A stretch of 40,161 bases of DNA from positions 1 through 40,161 of the forward strand of contig JBMOOJ010000005.1 of NCBI GenBank assembly GCA_049323835.1, given 5' to 3'. Numbering within the stretch: position 1 is the first letter of the stretch; the number at the start of each line of letters is the position of its first letter. Made by a program: the position numbers and the translations under genes. Below the pieces are notes generated by a model. The model did no database searches, had not been told where the DNA came from, and was given only the letters and a program-made list of their open reading frames with translations. Below are positions 7,932-15,086 of this stretch, piece after piece. This DNA is from SG-bin9 sp049323835. Lineage in GTDB: Bacteria > Pseudomonadota > Alphaproteobacteria > Rhizobiales > Xanthobacteraceae.

Positions 7932-9575
7932 TCACTCGCCACGATACCGGCTCCACAGCTCGTCCGGCAGATCGCTCTCGTCCCACACGCCGATCAGGAT
8001 GCCCTTGCGCAGCGATTGGCCGCGCATGCCGAGAATCTCCTTCTCCGATCGCGTCGTGCGCTGCGATTGCCGCAAGCCCCACTGCGCCAGCGCCGCCGCC
8101 AATCGTTGCCGCTCGCCTTCATGCGCCGCATCAGCGCCGAGATCGCGAAACTCGTTCGGATCGGACTGCAGGTCGTACAACATCGGCCGGTAGCCGACCG
8201 CATGCACGTACTTCCAGCGCTGGTCGCGCACCATGAACAGCCGCGCGTCGTTCGGCGCGACGCCGAGCTTTCCGGATGCCGGGAGCATCGAATAGTCGTA
8301 CTCGCTGATCGCGTACCTGCGCCACTGCTCCGGCGTTTTTCCATGCAGCCACTGTGTCAGCGAGCGGCCTTCGAGGCGATGCGACAGATCGGCCGCATCG
8401 CCGCCGGCGGCATCGACGAACGTCGGCAACAGGTCGATCGATTCCACCAGCGCGTCGCAGACCGAGCCGCGCGCGGCGTCGGCCTCGGGCGACGGATCGC
8501 AGATGATCATCGGCACCTTCACCGACGGCTCGTGGAACAGATCCTTCTCGCCGAGCCAGTGATCGCCGAGGTAGTCGCCGTGATCGGAGGTGAAGACGAT
8601 CAGCGTGTTGTCGAGCAGCCCCCTCTCGCGCATGAACGCGAACAGCACGCCCATCTGGTCGTCGATCTGCTTGATCAGCCCCATGTAGACGGGAATGACC
8701 TCTTCGCGCACCTCATCGCGTGCGAATGCCTGGCCGACGCGGTGCGCCATGAACTCGCGATAGACCGGATGCGGATCGGCGCGCTCTTCCTCGCTGCGCA
8801 CCACCGGAATGACGTCGGCTTCGCCATACATGGCGTTGTAGGGCGCGGGCGCGATGTAGGGCCAGTGCGGCTTGATGTAGGAGAGATGCAGGCACCACGG
8901 CGTGTCGGCCGCTTCCGTCATGAAGTCGATCGCACGCCGCGTCATGTACGGCGTCTCGGAATCCTCTTCGGCCACGCGCGCGGGCTTGCGCGCATGCCGC
9001 ATCGCCCAGCCCGAGGCGAGTTCGTTGTCGTCGCCCTGCGCGGCGTTGGCATAATCGTGCCAGGGATTGTCGCCGCCGTAGCCCTTGTCGTTGAGGTACT
9101 GGTTGTAGCGCGGCATCAGCGGGCTGTAGCGGCCGTCGGGCCCGACGGCATGCAGACCGTCATCGCGCTCGTATGGATCGAAGCCGCATTCCGAGACACG
9201 CACGCCGATGATCGACTGCGGATCAATGCCGAGCCGCTGCATGCCTTCCGCATCGGCTTTCATGTGCGTCTTGCCGACCAGCACCGTCTGCAGGCCGAGC
9301 GGCCGCAGATAGTCGCCCATGGTCATCTCGCCGACCTTCAGCGGGAAGCCGTTCCACGCCGCGCCGTGCGATTGCACGTAGCGCCCGGTATAGAAGCTCA
9401 TCCGCGAGGAACCACAAACCGGCGACTGCACGAAGGCGTTGCTGAAGCGGACACCGCGCGCCGCCAGCGCGTCGATGTTCGGCGTTTTCAGCGTGGGATG
9501 ACCGGCGCACGACAGATAGTCGAAACGCAGCTGGTCACACATGATGAAGAGAATGTTCTTGACGCGACTGGTCAC
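7932..9575 (-). CDS. Alkaline-phosphatase-superfamily sulfatase / phosphonate monoester hydrolase-like
   Basis: A 547-residue hydrolase with metal ligands D14-Q15 (MCDQLRFDY), a nucleophile region at C54 and a second metal site at D331-H332 (TSDHGDYLGDHW). The D-Q pair near the N-terminus and the MSFYTGRY block resemble bacterial phosphonate monoester hydrolases/arylsulfatases, which are promiscuous. The formylglycine motif reads C-G-S-S-R; the usual core is C-x-P/A-x-R, so Ser replaces Pro at position +2 (codon TCC). There is no signal peptide, so it should be cytoplasmic, where phosphonate monoester hydrolases act. The start is GTG, with no strong ribosome site and no nearby ATG before the metal motif. 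It is the middle gene of a minus-strand set with an esterase upstream and a Bug receptor downstream. Confidence 0.9.
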   Translation of the reverse strand: MTSRVKNILFIMCDQLRFDYLSCAGHPTLKTPNIDALAARGVRFSNAFVQSPVCGSSRMSFYTGRYVQSHGAAWNGFPLKVGEMTMGDYLRPLGLQTVLVGKTHMKADAEGMQRLGIDPQSIIGVRVSECGFDPYERDDGLHAVGPDGRYSPLMPRYNQYLNDKGYGGDNPWHDYANAAQGDDNELASGWAMRHARKPARVAEEDSETPYMTRRAIDFMTEAADTPWCLHLSYIKPHWPYIAPAPYNAMYGEADVIPVVRSEEERADPHPVYREFMAHRVGQAFARDEVREEVIPVYMGLIKQIDDQMGVLFAFMRERGLLDNTLIVFTSDHGDYLGDHWLGEKDLFHEPSVKVPMIICDPSPEADAARGSVCDALVESIDLLPTFVDAAGGDAADLSHRLEGRSLTQWLHGKTPEQWRRYAISEYDYSMLPASGKLGVAPNDARLFMVRDQRWKYVHAVGYRPMLYDLQSDPNEFRDLGADAAHEGERQRLAAALAQWGLRQSQRTTRSEKEILGMRGQSLRKGILIGVWDESDLPDELWSRYRGE

Positions 9576-9663
9576 GCAAGGCCCCGGAGACTGGAATACC
9601 GCTCAGCTTAGGGGGCGGCGGTTGCCGGAGCAACCGCACTGAAGCCGCACAGAAGGGATGCCG

Positions 9664-10518
9664 CTATGCGCTCGCACCGCGAAAGAAGTCGAGCATGTCG
9701 GCCAGCACCGGCGCGCGGCCGCGCAGCGGCACGCTTAGCGCGAGAAGTATCCCGGCATGGCCGACGCCGGGGTAGATTTTTTCCGTCACCGGCACGGAGA
9801 CGCCGCGCAGCCGCTTCGCCAGCGCAATCGTGTTGCGCGGAAACACGGTGTCGTCGTCCGCCCCGGTGGCGAGGAAGAACGGCGGCAGCCCGCGGCGGGC
9901 GAAGTTGACCGGCTGCGTCAGGTCGAGGCGGGGCGCCTCGCCGAACACGTTGATCGTTGTGCGGTTGTCGAGCGGCAGGAAGTCGTAGGGTCCAGCGAGC
10001 CCTGCGACACCCCTGATCGCGGCCTGTGAGCCGCCGGCTGCATCGAGATAGCGGCGATCGAGCCCGACCATCACCGCGTTGTAGGCGCCGGCCGAATGTC
10101 CGGCGAGGAAGAGGCGCGACGGATCGCCGCCGAAGCGCGCGATATTCCTCTCCACCCAGGCAGTCGCCAGCGCGCAGTCCTCCAGGAACGCCGGAAAGCG
10201 CACGGCGGGAAAGAGCCGGTAGTCCGGCAGCACACAGACGTATCCGGCGGAGGCGAACGCGGACGCAACAAAGGAGTAATCCTCCTTGCGGCCGCTGCTC
10301 CACGATCCGCCATAGAAGAAGACGATCACCGGCGCTCTCGCCGCAGCGGTTGGCGCATAGATGTCGAGCCCCTGACGCGGCAGCGGGCCGTAGGCGATGC
10401 TCGTTGCCACGCGCCGCGCGCCGCCATCTTCCGGCACAACCGTATTCAGCACACCGAGCGGCGTGCATCCGGCAAGGAACGCGGGCGCGGCGAGAAAGGT
10501 TCGGCGGGTGAGCGACAA
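9664..10518 (-). CDS. Alpha/beta hydrolase, carboxylesterase-like Tat lipoprotein
   Basis: A 284-residue esterase-like protein. The N-terminus LTRRTFLAAPAFLAGC has a twin-arginine motif and a lipobox with C18, so it is probably exported folded and anchored as a lipoprotein. The catalytic parts are an oxyanion YGGSW (69-73, in place of HGGxW), nucleophile S142 in GHSAG, an acid among D221-D223 (TGADDDTVFP) and H254 (GVGHAG). These fit the hormone-sensitive lipase/kynurenine formamidase-like group. The start is TTG at 10518, supported by CGGAG seven bases upstream and by the intact Tat signal. The sulfatase gene begins 88 bp downstream on the same strand. The substrate is unknown. Confidence 0.88.
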   Translation of the reverse strand: MSLTRRTFLAAPAFLAGCTPLGVLNTVVPEDGGARRVATSIAYGPLPRQGLDIYAPTAAARAPVIVFFYGGSWSSGRKEDYSFVASAFASAGYVCVLPDYRLFPAVRFPAFLEDCALATAWVERNIARFGGDPSRLFLAGHSAGAYNAVMVGLDRRYLDAAGGSQAAIRGVAGLAGPYDFLPLDNRTTINVFGEAPRLDLTQPVNFARRGLPPFFLATGADDDTVFPRNTIALAKRLRGVSVPVTEKIYPGVGHAGILLALSVPLRGRAPVLADMLDFFRGASA

Positions 10519-10658
10519 GCACGGCTCCGGTCATACCGGACTAGCCCGGCGACACTCGATTTACCGATCAAAACCACCATTGGTTTCGCTGGCCGGAGAA
10601 TAGTTTACGCTTGTGCCGCGTTGACTAAGTTCGGCCTACCTCTTTGCTTAGAGTTTTC

Positions 10659-11081
10659 ATGCGGCAGATCGTGCGGAGGTACTTGGTGCTGCGATTACTC
10701 CTCGTAATGGTGCTCTGGCCTGGTATTGCGAGCACCGCCATAGCGGCTGACCAAAGGATTGAGTACGCGCTTGAGATTGGCGGCGACAACGCGATCGGTG
10801 GGATCAAGAACTGCGCGCAGGGGGCACGTTGCAAAGCAGAGTCCTTGGGAATCAGTCTCACCTTCAACCGCTTGCCTAAGGACATCGTCCTCCTTTCGGC
10901 TTCATCACGAAACATCGGCTGCTGCTACTTCGCTTACGGCGAAGACACCGCACGTCTCGATCCTAAACAGCCCTATCATCGCCTGCCGCTCTACGAAGGC
11001 GGGCGAAGGCTGGGCAACGAATTCGTCATCAATAAACGGATCGGCTTGCTGTACGTGAAATTCACGTCGTCAACTCAATAG
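10659..11081 (+). CDS. Small secreted hypothetical protein of lower GC
   Basis: A 140-residue protein with a hydrophobic signal peptide (LRLLLVMVLWPGIASTAIAA, cleavage near residue 30). The mature part has four cysteines (C52, C58 and the adjacent C88-C89). I recognise no domain. The ATG at 10659 was chosen; a TTG five codons earlier is possible. Base composition and codon use are visibly less GC-rich than the neighbours, with many A/T third positions, and the upstream 120 bp is also AT-richer. This suggests a recently acquired or weakly expressed gene. It is divergent from the esterase operon. The function is unknown. Confidence 0.65.
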   Translation: MRQIVRRYLVLRLLLVMVLWPGIASTAIAADQRIEYALEIGGDNAIGGIKNCAQGARCKAESLGISLTFNRLPKDIVLLSASSRNIGCCYFAYGEDTARLDPKQPYHRLPLYEGGRRLGNEFVINKRIGLLYVKFTSSTQ

Positions 11082-11172
11082 TCCCGTCCATTACCTGCCA
11101 CGTCATTGAAGCCGGCAGCGCGCTCACGCTACGCAACCGTCATTGCATCAAGGCCACTATGGAGACGCTGCC

Positions 11173-11532
11173 GTGCTCGAGCGGATCGCGTGGATCGCCC
11201 TCGCCCTCATTCACCTTGCGCCCGGCGCAGCAGTGCTGATCCCCGGCACGATTTCGCGGCTCTACGGCGTGCCCGAGCAAGGCACGGTCGGCCTTTTGCT
11301 TCAGCATCGCTCCGTGCTGTTCGCAACCGTCGTCGTCGCCTGCGTCTGGGCGGCATTCGCCGTGCAGCCGCGGCCGCTCGCGGCGGCGATCACCGCGATC
11401 AGCGTCATCGGCTTCCTTGTGATCTATGCGCTGCACGGATTGCCCGCGGGTCCGCTGCGGCCGATCGCCTGGGCGGACCTGATCGCGCTCATCCCGCTCG
11501 CCTATGTCGGCTGGCGGGTGCTGACGGCGTGA
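11173..11532 (+). CDS. Small inner-membrane hypothetical protein (four helices)
   Basis: About 119 residues from a GTG at 11173, which is preceded by GGAG at 11161-11164. A TTG at 11143 would add ten residues. Four hydrophobic segments are evident: IAWIALALIHLAPGAAVLI, SVLFATVVVACVWAAFAV, AAAITAISVIGFLVIYAL and ADLIALIPLAYVGWRVL. The second and third are separated by a short PRPL turn. I recognise no family motif. It converges with the zinc-ribbon gene six bases past its stop. The function is unknown. Confidence 0.72.
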   Translation: MLERIAWIALALIHLAPGAAVLIPGTISRLYGVPEQGTVGLLLQHRSVLFATVVVACVWAAFAVQPRPLAAAITAISVIGFLVIYALHGLPAGPLRPIAWADLIALIPLAYVGWRVLTA

Positions 11533-11538
11533 GACGGT

Positions 11539-11754
11539 TTAAGCCGCGATCTTGTGATCGTCGTGATGCGGATACATCACGAGGGTGGTGAACTCGTAGC
11601 CGCAATCCTCGCACGACCAGACATACGACATGCGATGTGCATCGCCTTCGGCATATGAAGGTTGCGCGATCGGCGTGCCGCATTGGGCGCACGGATTGTG
11701 ATGCGGAAGCTCGGCTTGCGGATACGCAACGTGACGGGCTGTGCTGAGATTCAT
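11539..11754 (-). CDS. Small zinc-ribbon hypothetical protein
   Basis: A 71-residue protein with two CxxC knuckles, C22/C25 (CAQC) and C48/C51 (CEDC), that should bind one zinc. The second knuckle continues as CGYEF, typical of a zinc ribbon. The C-terminus is histidine-rich (YPHHDDHK). The ATG at 11754 has GGGAGG upstream, which favours it over a longer frame starting at 11847. Such proteins often bind nucleic acid or act as adaptors, but nothing here identifies a partner. It converges with the membrane-protein gene. Confidence 0.78.
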   Translation of the reverse strand: MNLSTARHVAYPQAELPHHNPCAQCGTPIAQPSYAEGDAHRMSYVWSCEDCGYEFTTLVMYPHHDDHKIAA

Positions 11755-12071
11755 GATGGACCTCCCGCTTGCGTTCGTGCGCCAAGAATCAGTCAACAGC
11801 GCGACAGCGTCAAGACAAGCCGGTGACGCACGTGGAAAAATTCGCACAACGGGTCAGCAATGCAGACTCATTAACGTCTGTTGCCGCGCACCGAATGATT
11901 TTCGGGCAAACCGATTCGAAAACCACGCAATGTGCAGCTGGCATACATGGAACTTCGCGCATGCAGCGAAAGCCGTGCTCGCGCATCGCTACGCGCAGTT
12001 GGCCCCATCTTTGCCGTGATTGGCGCGCGACGCTTCCGGACCAACAAGCAGAAAGAACAAGGGGGCGAGAA
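11755..12071. other. Intergenic region, about 317 bp, divergent promoters
   Basis: It lies between the start of the zinc-ribbon gene and the start of the GFA gene, so it should hold two divergent promoters. It is AT-richer than the surroundings. I see no convincing coding frame, no long inverted repeat and no recognisable operator. Confidence 0.5.
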
Positions 12072-12431
12072 ATGACTGAAGCGGTGACCTACACCGGCGG
12101 CTGCCATTGCGGCATGGTGCGATTCGAATGCACCACAGACTTGTCCATGGTCACGGCGTGCAATTGCTCGATCTGCACCAAGAAGGGCCTGCACTTTTCC
12201 TTCGTCGCACCGCAGAGCTTTCAGCTGCGCGCCGGCGCCGACGGGCTGAAGGAGTACGTGTTCAACCGTCATGCCATCAAGCACCAGTTGTGCATCGAGT
12301 GCGGAGTCGAAACCTTCGCCAGGGGCGCAAAGCCGGACGGCACGCAAGTCATCGCCATCAACGTCAGCTGCATCGACGGCATCGAACTGGCGAAACTGAA
12401 GATGACGCCGATGGACGGGCGGAAGTTCTAG
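12072..12431 (+). CDS. GFA-family (CENP-V/GFA domain) zinc protein
   Basis: A 119-residue protein that is essentially one GFA domain. The zinc ligands are in the usual order: C11 and C13 (GGCHCG), C30, C32 and C35 (CNCSIC), and C74 and C77 (CIECG). The family was named for a glutathione-dependent formaldehyde-activating enzyme, but most members have no proven reaction, and spontaneous adduct formation has been argued for the founding enzyme. The start is the ATG at 12072 with GGGGCGAG upstream; longer frames back to 11769 read through non-conserved sequence. There is no formaldehyde dehydrogenase nearby, so a role in formaldehyde metabolism is not supported by context. Confidence 0.9.
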   Translation: MTEAVTYTGGCHCGMVRFECTTDLSMVTACNCSICTKKGLHFSFVAPQSFQLRAGADGLKEYVFNRHAIKHQLCIECGVETFARGAKPDGTQVIAINVSCIDGIELAKLKMTPMDGRKF

Positions 12432-12742
12432 AGCATGACGCTCCCACGCATACTGTTGCCCCTCACCCGGCTCACTTCGTTCGCCGACCTCTCCCCGCAA
12501 GAACGGGGCGAGGTGAATACCTGTCCAGCCAGACCCCGGAATGGTTGGCCAGTGGTTAAGATCGCAGCGCATAGGGCCCGCCGCGGTATCGAGATATTGC
12601 AGCTTTCGGATTCCTTACGCTTCTTCAACGCTATGCGCAGCCATTCGATCACATCGCGCTGCATTCGCTGGTGAAAACAACCCGGGCTTAATCTTCTCCG
12701 CGTCACCCTGTCACGGTCAAAGGCAACCGGGACGGGACTGCG
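12432..12742. other. Intergenic region with composite repeat, about 311 bp
   Basis: The left part (about 12458-12522) is a dispersed repeat with an imperfect hairpin CCTCTCCCCG / CGGGGCGAGG. It is of the same style as the repeats at the right end of the window. The rest lies upstream of the MHYT-GGDEF-EAL gene. I see no clear promoter boxes and no reliable small gene there. Confidence 0.5.
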
Positions 12743-14803
12743 ATGCTGGCGGCGGGCTATCACTGGATCGGAATTCTCGTGGCGACGCTCGTGTGCCTGT
12801 TCGGCACCTGGATCGGCATGCGCCATTTCGCCCGCGCCCGCGCGACGCAAGGCCCTACCCGCTTCGGCTGGCTGTTCATGGCCTCGGTCGGCACTGGCGC
12901 TGCGCTCTGGGCCTCGACTTTCATCTCGATCCTCTCGCTCGAGCCGGCGATGGACAGCGCCTTCGAGGTGCTGCCGGTCGCAGCTTCGCTCGCCATCGCC
13001 ATCGTCGCATGTCTGCTCGGCTTCGAGATCGGCAGCCGCCCGCGCCCGGCGCTGGCGCCGGAGCTCGGCGGCCTTACCATGGGCGTCGGCATTCTCGCGA
13101 TGCACGCGCTCGGCCTCAATGCATGGCAGCTTCCGGCGACCGTCACGTGGAACGGGTATGGCCTTGCGCTGACGCTGGTGCTCGGCCTCGGCCTCGGCGC
13201 GCTCGCCGTCAACCGCGCCAACCGGCCGGTGACGCGCTACTGCCGCCATGGCGCGGCGGTGGTGATGACCTTCATGATCTTCGTGATGCACTTCACCATC
13301 ATGATGTCGCTGACCGCTGTCCCGGATCATGCGATTGTCATCTCGGCGGATCAAATGCCGGCGGACTTCCTCGCCGCCAGCGTAACCTGCGCGGTGCTGC
13401 TGGTGATGGGCTCGGGTTTCTCCTCGTATGTCATCGATCTGCGCACGCGCACCGAATCCGCCGAGCGCATTCATCAGCTCTCGTTCAACGACAGCATGAC
13501 GGGCCTGCCCAACCGTATCGCCTTCAACGAGCGGCTCGGCTTCGATCTCGCCGAGGCGCACGAAAAGGCGCACAAGCTCGCCGCGTTCTCGATCGACCTG
13601 GATGGCTTCAAGGACATCAACGACGTTTATGGCCATTCGATAGGCGACCTCGTTCTGATCGAAGCCGCGGCCCGCATGCGCGCGGCCGCCGGCGAAGGCG
13701 AATTCGTCGCCCGCCAGAGCGGCGACGAGTTCCTTGCTCTACAAATGTCCGGCAATCAGCCGGACGACGCCCGCGCCTTCGCCGAGCGTCTGATGCGAGC
13801 GCTCTCCGCTCCGTTCACGATCAACGGTCACGAGATGACGCTGACCGCATCGATCGGTTTCTCGGTGTTCCCGACCGACACCCGCGAGCGCGATCAGCTT
13901 GTCAGCAATGCCAAGCTCGCCATGCATCGCGGCAAGAGCAAGCATGCCGGCCTCGTCTCGCACTACGAGAAGGACATGGACGACGCGGCGCGCAACCGCC
14001 GCGCCCTCTGCCGCGATCTGATGAGCGCCGTGAAGAACGGCGAACTCGAACTGCACTTTCAGCTTCAGACCGCCCTGCGCGACGGCACCGTCAGCGGCGT
14101 CGAGGCGCTGATGCGCTGGCGTCATCCCTCGCGCGGCATGATCTCGCCGGGCGAGTTCATTCCGCTCGCGGAAGAAACCGAGGCCATCGTCGGCATGGGC
14201 GAATGGGCGCTGCGCACGGCCTGCCGCGATGCGGCCGCGGGCAAACTCCCCGGCATGATCGCCGTCAACGTTTCTCCGGTGCAGTTCAATCACGGCGACC
14301 TCGCCGATACGATTGGGGCGATCCTCGCCGAGACTGGCCTCGCGCCGGAGCGGCTCGAGATCGAGGTGACGGAATCGATGCTGATGTCTGACAAGGATCG
14401 CGGCCTGCAAATCCTGCGCAGGTTGAAGGCGATGGGCGTCGCGATCGCGATGGACGATTTCGGCACCGGCTATTCGTCGCTCGGCACCCTGCATGCGTTC
14501 CCGTTCGACAAGATCAAGCTCGACCAGTCGTTCGTGCGCCGTATCCCCGAGGACACGCTGGCCGCCGCGATCGTCAGGACGGTGCTGGCGCTCGGTCACA
14601 GCATGAACGTGCCGGTGCTGGCCGAGGGCATCGAAACCGAGGAGCAGCTTCGCTTCCTGATCGACGAGGGTTGCAGCGAAGGCCAGGGCTATCTGTTCGC
14701 CAAGCCCGTGCCGCTCGCGCAGATTCCGGATGCGATGGCCAGGGTGCTCCAGCGCGTCGGTAAGCCGGTCGCAGGCCCCGCGAAAATCACTGCCGCCGCC
14801 TAA
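12743..14803 (+). CDS. MHYT-GGDEF-EAL membrane protein, cyclic-di-GMP turnover
   Basis: A 686-residue inner-membrane signalling protein. Residues 1-230 hold about seven helices of the MHYT sensor type, proposed to bind metal for gas or redox sensing. Two motifs survive as MHALGL (120-125) and MHFTIM (182-187); the first is WASTFI (56-61) and lacks Met-His. The GGDEF domain (about 245-405) has DLDGFKDIND and the signature SGDEF (326-330). No RxxD inhibitory site is visible. The EAL domain (about 425-670) keeps the catalytic set: E454 (EAL), N509 (NVSPVQF), E544, D571-D572 (DDFGTG), K592, E628 (AEGIE) and Q648. Phosphodiesterase activity is therefore likely; cyclase activity or GTP sensing by the GGDEF part is possible. 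It probably affects motility or surface traits. It is monocistronic. Confidence 0.93.
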   Translation: MLAAGYHWIGILVATLVCLFGTWIGMRHFARARATQGPTRFGWLFMASVGTGAALWASTFISILSLEPAMDSAFEVLPVAASLAIAIVACLLGFEIGSRPRPALAPELGGLTMGVGILAMHALGLNAWQLPATVTWNGYGLALTLVLGLGLGALAVNRANRPVTRYCRHGAAVVMTFMIFVMHFTIMMSLTAVPDHAIVISADQMPADFLAASVTCAVLLVMGSGFSSYVIDLRTRTESAERIHQLSFNDSMTGLPNRIAFNERLGFDLAEAHEKAHKLAAFSIDLDGFKDINDVYGHSIGDLVLIEAAARMRAAAGEGEFVARQSGDEFLALQMSGNQPDDARAFAERLMRALSAPFTINGHEMTLTASIGFSVFPTDTRERDQLVSNAKLAMHRGKSKHAGLVSHYEKDMDDAARNRRALCRDLMSAVKNGELELHFQLQTALRDGTVSGVEALMRWRHPSRGMISPGEFIPLAEETEAIVGMGEWALRTACRDAAAGKLPGMIAVNVSPVQFNHGDLADTIGAILAETGLAPERLEIEVTESMLMSDKDRGLQILRRLKAMGVAIAMDDFGTGYSSLGTLHAFPFDKIKLDQSFVRRIPEDTLAAAIVRTVLALGHSMNVPVLAEGIETEEQLRFLIDEGCSEGQGYLFAKPVPLAQIPDAMARVLQRVGKPVAGPAKITAAA

Positions 14804-14900
14804 GACTTCTGCGCCTGAGATAAAGGCGCGCAGCCGCGCCGCACGGCTGCCACAAACCGTCCCCAAACAGCCCTTTTCCGCTGTCGGAAGCGCGTGTTCG

Positions 14901-14975
14901 CTAGTGATCCGATTCCAACATTCGCACTCCAGTCCAGCTCGCGTTTTGCGAATGTTGGAATCAAAGGATCACTAG
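14901..14975. repeat. Palindromic element A, CTAG-ended hairpin
   Basis: A 75-bp near-perfect palindrome. The left arm (14901-14926) begins CTAGTGATCCGATTCC and ends ACATTCGCA. The right arm (14947-14975) is its exact complement over 26 bp except for a three-base AAA bulge at 14963-14965. The loop is about 20 bases. Both ends are CTAG, which could be a four-base target-site copy, as left by some IS5-like or miniature elements. It has a sister copy 15 bp downstream. Confidence 0.85.
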
Positions 14976-14990
14976 AAATAATATTGCTTG

Positions 14991-15067
14991 CTAGTGGAGC
15001 TTGGATTTGACATTCGCATCGCGTGCGCGCGGCAAGGTGTGCAGCGAATGTCAAATCGCTCCACTAG
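14991..15067. repeat. Palindromic element B, sister of element A
   Basis: A 77-bp palindrome with arms 14991-15017 and 15044-15067: 24 bp paired, with a three-base TTG bulge on the left arm (15001-15003) and a 26-base loop. Both ends are CTAG. It matches element A in the opposite orientation. Where the stem bases differ (GTGATCC against GTGGAGC, and CCAACATTCGC against TGACATTCGC), both arms have changed together. Its right end lies eight bases before the GGAGG of the caspase-WSC gene. Confidence 0.85.
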
Positions 15068-15086
15068 CGGTTGCCGGAGGACATTA

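Noticed and set aside
7839..9611. Long 590-codon open frame on the plus strand opposite the sulfatase gene
   Set aside because: It is antisense to a gene with clear active-site motifs, is rich in Arg, His and Ala as expected of GC-rich shadow frames, and has no recognisable domain or ribosome site.
12428..13636. 402-codon minus-strand frame opposite the MHYT-GGDEF-EAL gene
   Set aside because: Antisense to a well-supported gene; highly charged low-complexity translation with no family motif.
14901..15067. CRISPR-like array
   Set aside because: There are only two units, both palindromic and inverted relative to each other, with no regular spacers and no cas genes.
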